Of a DNA stretch of 64,000 nt, positions 22,073 to 33,413 are shown piece after piece. The DNA is from Nectonema munidae. Taxonomy: Eukaryota > Nematomorpha > Nectonematoida > Nectonematidae. Both the position numbers and the translations under genes were made by a program. The notes below the pieces were generated by a model. The model made no database searches and had not been told where the DNA came from. It saw only the letters and a program-made list of their open reading frames with translations. Each line of letters starts with the position of its first letter. The first letter of the stretch is position 1. The stretch spans positions 124,001-188,000 of the forward strand of contig JAUIRK010001028.1 in the NCBI GenBank assembly GCA_030549495.1. The letters run 5' to 3'.

Positions 22073-23640
22073 AATAAATAATATTGCAATCGTACAAAAC
22101 TTTGGCATTGCCGTAATTTTTTTAAACTAAAATTTGTAACTAATTTATTTCTTGCAAAATTTAATTTTTTTTAATCCAACTCAATATTTATGAGCCAATT
22201 TATGAATAATGGCGATCATATACTGTATGCGTTTGGAACTTTACAATGCACTTTGTTTATAGCTGTTATAAACTCTGTTTATATTGGTCATAACTAAATT
22301 ACATAAATAATTTAAAAAAATAACAATAATCAGAATATATTTTTCAAAAAAAATGTTCCCCTCTTGAAATATCGTCCTGGGTACTTGATTACATGCTTGA
22401 AGGCTCTCATCTCAACGTACTCTCTGATTCATATACAAAAATCAATGTAAAGTTCATTCGTATGTTGCTTTGAAAGTATATATTTTTCTAACTTAATTCA
22501 AATAACATGTACCATGTGTGAGCTATGAAGATAAATCTTGTTTTTTGTATAAAATATTCAAGTTTTCTGTCATTTTTCATTAATTATCATGATTTTATTG
22601 ACACTAATAAACAAACAAATGAAACTCAATATGCGTTTGTTGTTGACGTGTGTGCTCAATTCATTTATCACGGTGTCTCCCTTCTGAGCACATGTTGAGC
22701 TATGCGATGGAAAAAACCTGTGATTTTGTTTCTAAGCTCTAACTTGACAAATAGATGTTTGATTAATAAGAGAGGTGGTCTTAATGTGCAATATATTTGC
22801 CTACATTTATAATGTTTGCAATAAATTTGAAAGTTACGTGTCATCTGTCTACGACGTATGCTTCCTTCATAAGCTACAGCTAGGTCTTTTTGAGTTTTTA
22901 CATACAGGAGGGTATGTGTGGAGTGTTTGCTTGATTTTTAGTTTTCAAAAAGAGCGTTTTTTCTTTTTTTTAGGAACAAATAAACTTATGAAAATTATGT
23001 TTTCATGTTAAAAAGTAAGACACTGAACTACTTTTTTTGAAAGTCGTGAACACTCAAATTTCGGCCCTAAATAGAAAGAGTCTGGCTAAGACGATAGATA
23101 AATCATAGATTCTACCATTTAAGAAGTTCAAATTTTCCCTCTTAATTTTCAAGTTTACCAGCATACCAAACTATGAAAAAAGTAAACCGATATATGACAC
23201 CACTTTATTCATTTGAAGAGTGGCCATGCCATACTTCGATGACTTTTTAGTATTAAACACAGTATCCCAATTTTGCCGACATAAAGAATTTCATCGGGTG
23301 TTGGCGATTGTTTGACGTTCGGCACCTACTAACCGATCTCAATTAAGTTAAAATTAAAGTAGGTGATTAAGAATCAGAATTCTGCACCATGCTCAATTTG
23401 TTAGAGGCGAAAACGCACGCTTTGAAATGAAGTTAGGAGATTGACACACATTTCGCCTTCTGGATGTGGGCGCCTGATTTAGAAGGTTGGTTACACGAAT
23501 TGTCAAAATTCCTTATAACAAAACGGGTATCACTTTTTACTCAAAATCACCAAATTCAACCATATATAAATCTTATAATTTTTAAAAAATTAAAAAATAC
23601 AATATTTGATTATTATTTAAGGATTTAATTAACATTTTAG
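22073..23640. other. gene-free, AT-rich
   Basis: A few chance open frames (for example 22,775-23,011) have no splice context, motif or coding bias that I can see. No repeat recognised. Confidence 0.5.
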
Positions 23641-23644
23641 ATTT

Positions 23645-23795
23645 AAGGGTGGGTAAGGTTGATTAGATACTCGGTTTCAATGACTCAAGGTCTTGGGTTC
23701 GATCCTGCATCAAGCCTACTTTCCTCATAGTTCGATACAAACGGCCCATTTGTGACTTCTGGATGCTCCACGGTACTTTTTAGGAGCTCAAATAT
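23645..23795 (+). mobile_element. tRNA-derived SINE, family S
   Basis: Head GGTTGATTAGATACTCGG, core TGACTCAAGGTCTTGGGTTC with B box GGTTCGATCC (about 23,697), then CATCAAGCCTACTTTCCTC, TAGTTCGATACAAACGG and CACGGTACTTTT. The clearest copy of the family in the window. Confidence 0.8.
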
Positions 23796-24143
23796 ATGTG
23801 TTTATTTATTGCTTTGTTTATTATGTTTGGGTGAAAAGTGACACCATAACAAAACTTGAATCGAAATAAACTTATATTCAAGTTTATAAATTTTCTTACT
23901 GTGCTTTAGTCAGATATTAGCGCACTGGAACAATTATTTAACAATGGAAAAGCTATTGGGGTCGCATAGAATCCCTGACCTTGTTCAAAAGCTTTAAAAT
24001 TTCGTGAATTAAGTAAGATATTTTATTTTTCTACCTCCAGATTGTCCATATCGGTTTTCTGAGTAAGTCTTAAAAACAAATAGTTTAGATTTGTGTTGCC
24101 ATTTACGACTGAACAAAGCAGACTACAAGTAATTCGTATTTAA

Positions 24144-24239
24144 GCCATTAACGACCAGAATAATCAGACGATATCTCATGTAAAGCAGACGGTTTGCATT
24201 AAAAAGAAGATCCTATTTTTATAAAGTCAACTCTCTACG
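24144..24239 (+). mobile_element. CAGACGA-family MITE, short copy
   Basis: TTAA on both sides (24,140-24,143 and 24,240-24,243). Starts GCCATTAACGACCAGAATAA like the subtype-1 copies and keeps AATCAGACGATATC, but has lost part of its right half. Confidence 0.65.
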
Positions 24240-24703
24240 TTAACCTTCACTTAATACAACTCTTGTCGTATTGTTTCATTGGAAGTAAGAGTTCGTTTTC
24301 GTTCTCTTTGGGAACCTTGCTCTAAAATGGGTCAAGTAAAATGAACTTTTGAATCTATTTTATAGCTTTTTTTATCTGGTCAACTTTTATGTTTTACAAT
24401 CCAATGGCTTTTTTAGGTATAAAAAATGTTGGCTTTCCTAGTTTTAAGAAATTAATGCGTTCGTGAACCGGAATAGTGTTTTATAATGGAGTAGAATTTC
24501 GACTATACCAACACATTTCCTTTATGTACGTAATAACTAGATCCATTGATCCAAGAAAAATCAGGCGACTCTTAGTAATTTAATGTAGTACTATCCTAAA
24601 TCACGAATCTACGATATTTAAAAATGGTTGGGAGGGGGGGGGGGTCAACTGGGTTAAAATTCACGATTGTAAAGTAAAATCAACCAGCTCTTTTGTTTTT
24701 CAG

Positions 24704-26717
24704 GGCGAGAAAGTATTTCACAGAAGACTCAGCGATGGAAACGAGCAAAAAGTTCGTGAATTGCTTTTTGCAAGGAATGTCTCTCGTGTACATCTTTGCG
24801 TTTGCCTCTCTCTACTACCAACTTCCTGGATTGTACGGTGACAATGGTATTTTGCCGGTAGCCAACGTCTTGAAGCAGAATCAAGTATCAGTGAAGGACT
24901 CTCCCGTTGCCTCCTTCCTCAAGTTTCCTACGCTGCTTTGGTTCGCCCCATACCTTAGCATTTCCTTCTACACGGCCCTCGAACTAACGACTCTTTTCTC
25001 TGTGCTCCTCTCTTCCTTGGCTTTCACATTTGGTATGTTTAGAAATGGAATCACTTTCACTCTTCTCTGGGCCTGCTACTTCTCCGTTTACCAGGTGGGG
25101 CAGACATTTATGTGGTTTCAATGGGACATGCTTATTCTGGAGTCTGGCTTCCTAACGCTACTCATAGCTCCTCTCATATCCTTCTCTGTGTACAACCTTC
25201 TTTCTAATCAACTTTTCACGTTCCTGCTGCGTTGGCTCTGTTTCCGGCTGATGTTCGCTTCCGGGGTTGTTAAGTTGGCGAGCAGTTGTCCGTCGTGGTG
25301 GTCACTCGAGGCCCTGCATTGGCACTACCAAAGCCAGTGCATTCCCACACCACTCGCCTGGTTCATGCACCACTTGCCTGCCTGGTTCCACTCTCTTTCC
25401 GTGGCTCTCACATTCCTCGTTGAAATCGTTCTGCCTTTTCTCTTCTTTTCCCCTTTCAAGCTGCATCGACGTTTTGCTGCGTGTGCCCAAGTATTTTTGA
25501 TGGCGTGCATCGCCTTAACTGGAAACTACAATTTCTTCAACCTCTTGACAGCTGTCCTTCATCTGGCCTTCTTTTTTGATGATGATGATGAAGACGATTA
25601 CAATTCTAATTCTAAAGCCAAGAAAAAGCGGAAAAAAGCGAAACGAAAATCCCAAGAGGATGAACCCTTCACTTTCCGCATCTTTAAATTCCTCATTCAT
25701 TCCATAACCGTTTTTATGATTTCCTATATCTTCTTCAAGGCATTTGATGTTAGACTTGATTCAAACGCCTTTTTGCGAGTAAAGGTAGCCTTTTCTAAAA
25801 AAGTCTTCTCTGACTTTTTGCACTGGTCCGTCTTGTTTTCAATATATGTTGCTGGAGTCAACTTGGCCTTCCTTACACTTAGAATCTTGTTCAAGCATTT
25901 GTCTAGTTCCCGTTCCTTCGCAATTAAGATCTTGCTCTTCATTAAAGTGTTTATATTCGCAAACGCTGCTCTCTTCATGTTCGCCATCACACTTCCCTCT
26001 TTTGCCGAATTAGATCCTTCGGCGGCAAGCAAGCTTCCTCCAGTTGTGTACTCATTACATGACAAAGTCTCCACCTTACGCATATCAAATTCGTATGGCC
26101 TCTTTAGAAGTATGACTGGAGTCGGTGGAAGACCAGAAATCATCGTCCAAGCTTCCAATCATTTGGAGTCTTCGTGGCAAGAATACAACTTTCTGTACAA
26201 ACCTGGAAACACATCTGCTCCTCTTTCCTTTGTCGCTCCCCACCAACCCAGACTAGATTGGCAAATGTGGTTTGCAGCTCTCTCCCAATACAACTACAAC
26301 CCTTGGCTCATCAACTTCGTGTACAAGCTACTCATAAACGAGCCCGATGTCCTGAAGCTCATCGCCTCACCCCCGGCCCCCTTTGTCCACTCCCCGCCCA
26401 AGTACATCCGCATCGTCTCCTATACTTATCATTATACGCGCGATTTTTTCCAAAAAGACTGGTGGTTCAGGGAAAAACCAGAGATGTATTTGCAGCCACT
26501 TCACAAGAACGACAAGTCTCTTCTCGATTACTTGCGAGACAACTCCTTCTACCCATCACCCGACTCTTCTAAATGGAATTCAAACGCGCGTCTCTGTCAC
26601 TTCCTGAAAGTCGTCAGAGAGTTCCTTGTGCACAATTTTTCTGCCAATCTTTTTCTCCTAACCATTCCCATGATGTGCTTAATTCTTCTGTTTACTTTGA
26701 AACGTTTGGCTTTGTAA
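24704..26717 (+). CDS. LMF2: lipase maturation factor 2 (main exon)
   Basis: An ER multi-pass membrane protein of the lipase maturation factor family; in vertebrates LMF1 is needed for lipoprotein lipase maturation, while the role of LMF2 is less clear. The exon starts at an acceptor (TTGTTTTTCAG, 24,701-24,703) in phase 2, so a small first exon should lie upstream. An internal ATG at 24,735 is the alternative start. The exon codes for about 670 residues (human LMF2 is near 700). Conserved blocks, numbering from 24,693, are: FASLYYQLPGLYG (37-49), FQWDMLILESGF (142-153), FRLMFASGVVKL (184-195), TGNYNFFN (276-283), an Asp-rich then Lys-rich loop (295-325), NSYGLFRSMTG, and HQPRLDWQMWFAALS, the family signature. 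Membrane segments alternate throughout and one closes the C-terminus. TAA at 26,715; AATAAA at 26,796. Codon use is less AT-rich than the flanks, as expected for a real gene. Confidence 0.95.
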
Positions 26718-26795
26718 TTCATTTTTCTATCTCTTCATTGGTGTGCAAATAAGTTGTGCTATAACTTTATTTATATGTAATTCGCCTCAAAATTT

Positions 26796-26801
26796 AATAA
26801 A
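26796..26801 (+). terminator. poly(A) signal of the LMF2 gene
   Basis: AATAAA 79 bases after the stop codon, in a typical position for the 3' end of the transcript. Confidence 0.7.
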
Positions 26802-26819
26802 AGAATGAAACAATGGAGT

Positions 26820-28000
26820 ATCAGTAATATATTGTAAAAAATTATGATTTTTAATTTTTTCAGACCATGGCATTGCTAAAAGAGACATTCAAAAAGTTTC
26901 CCACCTCTAATTAAATCTATTGTACTAAATAATTAAAAAATGTCAATCTATCCATTTAAAATAGACAAGACCAAAGTTTTGAAGGAATAATCAATAAAAT
27001 ATTTGTTTTATATTTATTTACAGATTAAATAAGATTCTTCTACATATTATCTCAAGAACCGGATGAAATATGGTTGCGAGAAAGCTGTAAAAATTATTTT
27101 AGTTTTGTTTTCTGCATTTGAAAGAGGAGTTTTAACGAGCATTTGAAAGAGGAGTAAACGGAAAAGTGGTTGCTAGGATATTAATATTTAAAAATGGAGC
27201 AATATTTTTAATGTTTCCGGATCCATCTAAGCAAATTCTTTGGCTCCGGCTTCAAATCCCTCCGCTTGGTGCAATGAACAAAGAAATAGGAGATATGGAA
27301 GCTTTTAACTTGGGCGATTTGCTCTGAAAAAATGGCTGCTGTAGTATATAAAATAATTAATTTAAAAATATTGTAATTTTTAAAGAAAAATGTTGTATTT
27401 CAAAAGAAAGTTATAAAATGTAAAAACTGCATTTTAGCCGATGTTTTCTTGGTATCAAAGATCTCAAGTAAAACTTAATAATTTTTAACATCAAAGCCAT
27501 TTCGGATTATGCAATGCACCACTTTTGGGATAAGCGCCATGGGTTGACCATATCTGGTCTAACCCAATTTTCCCCCACTTTTTTCTAATGATGATATCAT
27601 TTCCACGTTATCCTCATTTTTGAGACACAGCAAGTTATTACAAATGGTGAAATGTAGACACGTAGAACGTATTAATAGTATATAACCTGTCAGAGTGTAT
27701 TTTCATTGCGTGTAGTAGGGGTCAAAACTTTGAAAGTCAAGCGCTATGATTTTTACCTCAAAGTTTTTATCAAGATGGCGTTATATAAAACTCGCTCTTT
27801 TTAACACGGTTATTTTTGTATGTCACTTTTTTCTAGCCTCTTTTGACCACGTGCCTCCGTATCAAATATATTTTTCCATGTGCCCCGAAATCTATCAATA
27901 GAGTTAGAAGTATGTTCTTTGGTTTTATCCATTTTTGTATAATTTAAAGCTTTAACACGCTTCGTTCGCTTTAGTTCTTTCTAACGCTCTCAAACATTCA
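26820..28000. other. gene-free spacer
   Basis: AT-rich. Contains a 20-bp direct repeat (GCATTTGAAAGAGGAG near 27,114 and 27,141). I see no signal-peptide exon for the gene piece that follows at 28,024. Confidence 0.45.
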
Positions 28001-28023
28001 TATGAAAAAACAATTAATTTCAG

Positions 28024-28387
28024 TAGAAGAGCATTACAACTCCTTAAAGACGTCATTCAAACGAATGTTTCGTCAGGGGGCCTGTAAATTCTTCATCCTC
28101 AAAATTTCCCAAATTGAAAAACATAAAAATGGCAAGGCTCTGTTCGATCTTCATCTTAACGAATCTGGAGGGAAATCAATCAGGCTGTCAAAGAAGTGTC
28201 AGCTTCACAATGTTATCAACTGCATTTCGTCGGGAGAAAATCTTTTAGATCTCGGACAGCTTCTGGTCATAATTTCTTTAAGTTGGTGTTTACAGTTGCG
28301 CTTTTCATTTCTTTTATCGTTTTTCTGAGAAAAATTTTTACGTCTTCCATCAGATGTTGGAGAGACTTCGTGCGTAACATGCCCTAA
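28024..28387 (+). pseudogene. member of the beta-ectodomain membrane-protein cluster, frame-broken
   Basis: An acceptor (AATTAATTTCAG) opens a frame entered in phase 1, as in the best cluster gene at 44,561. It gives about 75 residues with alternating strand-like pattern: CKFFILKISQ, then GKALFDLHLNESGGKSIRL. The piece FDLHLNESGGKSIRLSKKCQ aligns by eye with IETDLIGKSIAIRIKSDQ of the 43-kb gene. After about 28,250 the sense passes to another frame, which codes for a membrane segment (FFKLVFTVALFISFIVFL) and a basic tail ending RNMP and TAA at 28,385-28,387. The two parts are one base-shift apart, so this is either a pseudogene or carries a sequencing indel. No first exon found. Confidence 0.5.
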
Positions 28388-28399
28388 AATTACGGATGA

Positions 28400-29285
28400 A
28401 ACTTTGATCCAACCGGTTGGATAAGTGAGTGATGCAATTTCTACGGTAAGAGCCTTTATAAGGTAGATCAAGCAACTTGAATTCAAGTCCTCTTTCAAGA
28501 TAAAGTTTCGCCCGCGGAATAAAAAGCAACATGAAACCACTCAGGTATCAGCGTTTTCCCCTATCCAAGCCTTTTTGTTGTGGATCCAATAAACGGGAAG
28601 CTAGACCTCAAAAGAAAAAAAATTGGAAGCTAAACTCTCTTTAACTTTAGATCTTTGCTTCTATAAATTAGTACTCTCTGTATCGTAAAGCGGGCAAAAT
28701 TTCCACAGATTATAAGTGTGACGTGATCTTTTAGGCCTTAAAATAACTCATTTGGCGTCTTCTTTTACAGTAACTTAAATCACTTGCGGGCCGCATTTCA
28801 AGTAATTAGAGCTCTTGCGGGCTGGATAAAGACCCTAGGATTCAAAAGACACAAACAATCATGTTTTTATTCTTAATTTTAAATTTCCAAATCGTGTCAG
28901 AAATGATCTAATAAACATTTTCCTTTGCATTCGACTTTTATTGGCTACAGAAGATTCTTTGGTAGTCAGTCACGCAACCTCTGTGTGTGTGTATGTGACT
29001 TGAATTGTACTACAGTATGCTTCCATTTCTCTTTATTCTTTTCAATTACATCAAAACTATTTTTGAATGTAAAAATACGACAATAATTTTAAATATAAAT
29101 ATTTATATAATAATAATATTGAACCAAAACCCATACTACAAAAAAGTTGTACCCCTAATGTACACATTGTTTAATATCAGAGACAAGAACTAGAGCTGGC
29201 CGGTAAACATATAATGACTTTTTCCACACACGTAGCAATTCGAGATAGAGCTTCAGAATACAAATTGTAGGAGTAAAGATAACCA
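28400..29285. other. gene-free, with an hAT-like block
   Basis: Around 28,780-28,850 the sequence has TTGCGGGCCGCATTTCAAG and a repeated TTGCGGGCTGG, the GGGCCGCA pattern seen in many hAT MITEs, but no termini can be set. The rest is AT-rich. Confidence 0.35.
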
Positions 29286-29289
29286 TCAC

Positions 29290-29740
29290 TTTTGGAACTA
29301 TTTAAAAGGTATGGGATCGGAAAGAAAGAGTGTTTCAGAGTTCTTGAAAAAGCAAGATACCCTTATAAGAGAAGGATTGCTTGGATTTCGTATATTTATA
29401 AAAAGGTAAGGACATTTTATGAACAAGTCGTGGTGAAGTTCTGTCTTTTTCAAAGTTAAATGAGATGAATTCATTAAATAGAGGTGGAAGCAGCAAGTAT
29501 ACGTATTTGTATAGTGTAACAGCGACATTGAAAGTGTATATATCCTTGAGTTTTGAGTTTTTGAACAAAAATGTGTCCTTTGTGTGGCCCCTATTGAGGA
29601 TACTGTACCTGTTGTGATGCGGAAAAAGGCTTTTGTAAATTGTATCGATATATGTAGCTAAAATATGTCGCTTAAACTCTTCAATAAATCCTTTATAATA
29701 AACCAGTATATTTAAATATGCATATGTCAACTTTTTGAAT
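29290..29740 (-). mobile_element. LINE fragment (end of RT ORF)
   Basis: The minus strand has a 131-codon open segment (29,335-29,730) and an overlapping one in a second frame. They look like the region after the RT core of CR1/jockey-type LINEs: a LKDIYTFNVAVTLYKYVYL block, then RTSPRLVHKMSLPFYKYTKS and FSYKGILLFQEL, where intact copies have a small C-terminal domain followed by WNSLP. Truncated on both sides. Confidence 0.5.
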
Positions 29741-29814
29741 ATTTCAAGGTCTCAATACAAATTCTTTTGGATGAGATTTCTTACGAATTAGACAAATACA
29801 GACATCGTACATTT

Positions 29815-30125
29815 ACTGCATAAAATTGGCTGAATTATTTCTCTTCAATTATCTTCTATCACAAGCTGCATCTTTGATCCATTTTTTAGGTGGTTGAATG
29901 ACCCGTGTCAAAAAATCACAAACAAAATCAAAAGTACATATTTTAAAATTTTCAAAGGAAGGAAGCAGACCAAAATCTAAAAAGAAAAGAAAAATGCATA
30001 GTTTTAAAATACATGTCAGTGTGTGGTTTAAGTCTGATATTTGTATACCAAATCAATCATGCTAGTTTCATTTGAAAATACATATCAGTATGAAAGTCTT
30101 GAATTCAATGCTGATGATTTAATAA
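29815..30125. mobile_element. left part of a diverged copy of the 3.7-kb array element
   Basis: GCTGCATCTTTGATCC, GTTGAATGACCC and AAAATCAAAAGTAC match 10,621-10,700 in order, and TATACCAAATCAATCATGC at about 30,046 matches the array-1 unit. The copy is cut here by the hAT relic that follows and resumes at 32,440. Confidence 0.55.
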
Positions 30126-30191
30126 AAATTACTATTTGGTTTTCTCAGTGAAGCAGGAAATGAGTCGCTATCAATGTGGGGTTGGCTTGTT

Positions 30192-30956
30192 TTATTCTTT
30201 CAGTAAAACCCTGACGTACGTTCTCCTGATCCTATTTTTCTTTGATGAAACTACCAACCAACTTGAAAGGATCTTCACCTGTTGTTGTTGTCTCCAGTGA
30301 TTTGCAGAACAGAAAGTTTTCTTTCGCTTGGTGCCACGCATATACCAAGACGTGAGCATCCGCACCGACGTCAGTTGACTCATCCAACTCCAAGCTAAAT
30401 TTTCTACTCTCCTTAATCACAGCCATTACCTGTTCTTAATGTCTTGCAACATCTCTTGAATTCATCGTGTTATCTGACAGCGGAAAGCTCTTTTCCCAAA
30501 GGGGAAAAAAAAGGGGGGGGGGTTTTTTCCTTGTGGGGGGAAAAAAATTTGTTTAAAGGGGAGGGGGTTTAATTTGTGTTTATGAATATTCGCGCTTAAA
30601 GAATCAGTGATAAGCTTAAATCTCCTCTTTTTTCTATTGCGAGGCGATTTGGAGTTTTTGGCAGCCTTTGGATCACTCTGCTAAAGCCGGACTCAACTAA
30701 ATAAGATGTAGGAAAAGCAAGTAAAAATATTTTCATGTTCTTCCATATTTTGAAAATTTTCTTCCCCCATCCACAACCCTCTGTGCTTGAATACTGCCAA
30801 TGCTGATGTCTTGTTTTGAAGTTCAATCAAACTTTCTTGAATTTCTACATCAACTTCAGATGAATCAACAATGAAAGGATCCACACGCCGTAGAAGCACA
30901 TTCCTTTTCAAAATATCAAAAAAGAGTAATTTCATATCATTACGTGATTGCTTCAT
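30192..30956 (-). pseudogene. hAT transposase pieces (catalytic and dimerisation parts)
   Basis: One piece (30,232-30,426) holds KFSLELDESTDVGADAHVLV and FLFCKSLETTTTGEDPFKLV, the block around the first catalytic Asp in ZBED5-like transposases. The other (30,596-30,956) holds LAFPTSYLVESGFSRV and LPKTPNRLAIEKRGDLSLSL, the dimerisation region at the protein's end. The end of the protein lies upstream (minus-strand sense) of the catalytic block, so one part has moved or duplicated. Broken. Confidence 0.75.
30495..30575. repeat. homopolymer-block patch, probable assembly noise
   Basis: Runs of G (up to 10), A and T follow each other in the middle of transposase coding sequence, much like 484-705. 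Probably poor base quality; it may even be responsible for the apparent rearrangement of the surrounding hAT relic. Confidence 0.5.
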
Positions 30957-30959
30957 ATG

Positions 30960-31960
30960 TTCAACATAAACTCCTTACATCATTGTAGAGTAACTCAGGT
31001 CATATGCTTGCTAAAGAAGGAAGCTTAAATCTTGAATATTGCTTATATTATTACTACATCATGCAATCGGTAAAAATACTCATAATCTTTGTACTGCTAA
31101 AATAAACTCAAAAGATCGTTTGTGAAGTGACTAAATAAAGAATAGCATCTCTTAATTCCACACTTATTTTTATTTGTCAAAAAAGATTCAATCATTGCTG
31201 TACCTTATTCTGACAGTTCTGATACTAAAATTTATTGCGATTGCCAAACTTTTCGGAATACGCCGCATTTAAAAATTATAGCAACTAATATCAACAAGCT
31301 AATATTTTTAAAAAAATTAAATTTAAATTTCATTGAAAATTTATTGATTAAGTCTTATTGGCATATAATAACACACTTTTTTTATCATAAAACTTCTTAA
31401 CAGATTAATATTTATTACACAAATATAAATCAAAAGTAACTTCAAAGGATAGCTCTAACACAGCTTCCTGTTTTCTATTTTTTATTGTGGGTATCTAGTC
31501 AAAATGCGCTCTACCAAAATCCCTCAAACCTAAGGTAGCAGTGAGTTTGGTTTTCGGGGATTTAGACTTGAAAACATTTACGTATTACAGAGCTTCAAAA
31601 TTTTGATACAAATGATGCAATGATAATTAATTAATGATTCTTTTTCTTACTTTCGAATCAGACACAACATTGAAATCAGATGTTATTCTTTATAGATACA
31701 GTATGTGATATAAGAAAAAATGGTAAAACTTCGTTAAAGAAGCTTCCAAGGTCCATTTACAAAGGTGATGAGGCGATGAAGGATGAACAAGTACACGCGA
31801 AGATGAAGGGTAAGCAAAATACAATTGCCACACTATGAATGTAATAGTACTTAATTACATAAAATAGCAATCGATTATAAATACTGTAAATGCATATGTT
31901 CATGCAGATGACTTGAGAATTTAGATGAGTTGAATGAATTGAAGGAATGATTATACGTAT
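30960..31960. other. AT-rich interior between hAT pieces
   Basis: No coding block of the transposase or other gene is recognisable. It may be decayed transposase sequence or foreign insertion. Confidence 0.35.
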
Positions 31961-31963
31961 ATT

Positions 31964-32245
31964 TTATATGTTTAACCCTTTCGTGACCAAAAAAATCTGG
32001 TTTGAGTTGTCTTTCTTTGCCAGAGTTGGGTGTTTTCCCAGGAGATCATTTTCTTTAAGCGATTCGTGGCTGAACACTTCTCCACATGCAACGCATTGCG
32101 GTTTTTCGGTTCCATCATCGATGAGACACGTAAACCCAGTGCTAAGACATTCTTTTTTGTACACCCGTTTTCTAGACATCGCTAAAGAATCTGAAATGAA
32201 ATTACTAGCACACCTCTTTTGCGCGCCAAACTCCCATCCAGACAA
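31964..32245 (-). pseudogene. hAT transposase N-terminus (BED-type finger)
   Basis: Open for 93 codons. MSRKRVYKKECLSTGFTCLI is followed by TEKPQCVACGEVFSHESLKE and a GKHPTL stretch, equal in arrangement to the start of ZBED5-like proteins (KPQCxxC...SLKPxKLxxHLxxxHP). The histidine before the usual paired position is replaced (LLGKHP), so the finger is imperfect. Confidence 0.75.
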
Positions 32246-32439
32246 ATTATATAAAAGATATTAAAAAAACTTACAACGAAGGAAAGATGGAATTCAGATA
32301 AGAAATTATCCACCATCCCTCAACCAACATGTGACTGTATATCCTTAAAAACTCTTAGAGTTGAGAATGTGAGGTCTTGGCGACCCCAGGGTTTGAAACC
32401 ACTGGACTGTAAACGATTAAATGAGAGTTTGATGCCTGA

Positions 32440-33000
32440 AAATTGTATTAAAAAAGCTTATAAATTTTAAAATATAGGACGATGCTGGTTCCACTTTTGA
32501 ACTTCCTCAATTAGGATCTAGAGCACATGTGTGAAAGTGTCAATCAAGTATGTGATTTATATCTGTGAATCAGTTTTTCTCAAAAAATAAAATTCTACCA
32601 TATTTGTAATTTAATCATTATTATAGATTGCTTCTCTAGAATTAAATAACAATTTCCTTATAAATATGTCCATCATATAATTGAAATCAAATTGAAAATC
32701 TGCAGATGGTCTAGTGGTGGTAGCGTATGGTCCATATGGTCTGGGTTCGATTTTACAGTTAGGGAAGTTAAATTAAAACGTGTGATCATGAGAAAAATTG
32801 ATAGCAATTACTGATGATCCTCACGGTAGAAGGAATTATGTTTATGATCGGTAAGAAAGATTCACTCTTTTTCAATATTGAGTCTTTCAAAAAATTTCAC
32901 ACTATCAGCTAAGATTACACTTTTCAATTCACTAATATGGATAGGAAATCAGAAGGAAATATTTACTTTGTTAGATTTATCGCTTCTAGGTAACTTTACT
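32440..33000. mobile_element. middle part of the diverged copy of the 3.7-kb element
   Basis: GATGCTGGTTCCACTTTTG and GAAAGTGTCAATCAAG match array-1 units near 11,690 and 11,595. GGATAGGAAATCAG followed by TTAGATTTATCG (32,937-32,985) matches 12,299-12,340. Interrupted by a SINE at 32,700 and cut off at about 33,000 by an inverted repeat. Confidence 0.55.
32700..32850 (+). mobile_element. tRNA-derived SINE-like sequence
   Basis: AGATGGTCTAGTGGTGGTAG is a good tRNA A-box region (TGGTCTAGTGG), followed by a B box GGTTCGATTTT at about 32,744 and a CCTCACGGTAGAAGG tail sharing the CACGGTA block with family S. The pairing of a full acceptor stem is not visible, so it is not a tRNA gene. Confidence 0.55.
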
Positions 33001-33230
33001 CGCTGACAATTAGACTTCCGGTAGTTTCACTCCCAAAATTGAAAAGCTTCAAAACACAGATAAAATTAGAAAATTTTTAAAAATTTAGGAAAGCTATGAA
33101 TATTTGCTGATTTTTGAAAAATTATTTTTCTTCTGTTTGAAAAAAAAATCAAAACTTTCCAATCTTCTTAGCTCCCTAAATGAAAAGCTTTTCTTCCAAT
33201 CACTGATTTTTTTAATTATATGTGTTTTTT
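33000..33230 (-). repeat. left arm of a ~230-bp inverted repeat
   Basis: Its reverse complement is nearly identical to 39,715-39,945 (shared blocks GAAACTACCGGAAGTCTAAT, TGTCAGCGAGTAAAGTTAC and CTAAGAAGATTGGAAAG). Similarity stops abruptly at GTAAAGTTAC at the outer edge on both sides. The two arms bound 6.9 kb that interrupts an older element. Confidence 0.8.
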
Positions 33231-33413
33231 CATATTTGTCGTTCCAATTATAATTAATGAGAAAAAGTTGAGTTATTTTATCAAAAGTTCATTGAATATA
33301 ACATCAATGAAAGAATAAAATGAAATTATTCTAATTTGTGTTCAAGTGTAAACTCTATAATTATTCTGGTTTTCATACTTTTCTGTCACATTCTTTTCTC
33401 TGTTGTGTTTCAG

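Larger units (their letters stand above)
30192..32404 (-). mobile_element. second ZBED5-type hAT relic
   Basis: Read on the minus strand. The right end (32,404 inward) reads CAGTGGTTTCAAACCCTGGG, a typical hAT terminus. The left end is uncertain, perhaps CAGTG at 30,147, and I see no target duplication. The transposase remains are in order: zinc-finger start (32,245-31,964), FSLELDESTDV (30,426-30,232), and the C-terminal region (30,956-30,596), although the last two are not in normal order, so the element is rearranged. It sits inside the copy of the 3.7-kb element. Confidence 0.65.

Noticed and set aside
22775-23011. 78-codon plus frame rich in Phe, Cys and Tyr
   Set aside because: Composition follows the T-rich DNA, and no supporting signals are seen.
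23645-23720. tRNA gene suggested by A-box and B-box sequences (also at 43.26, 51.71, 19.3, 32.7 and 15.5 kb)
   Set aside because: No complete cloverleaf can be drawn, the sequences share long non-tRNA tails, and they occur in several copies; SINEs explain them better.
25302-26607. Several open frames on both strands within LMF2 (25,267-25,500, 25,302-25,510, 25,515-25,700, 25,724-26,158, 26,174-26,607)
   Set aside because: They are shadows of the long, conserved LMF2 frame and show no family motif of their own.
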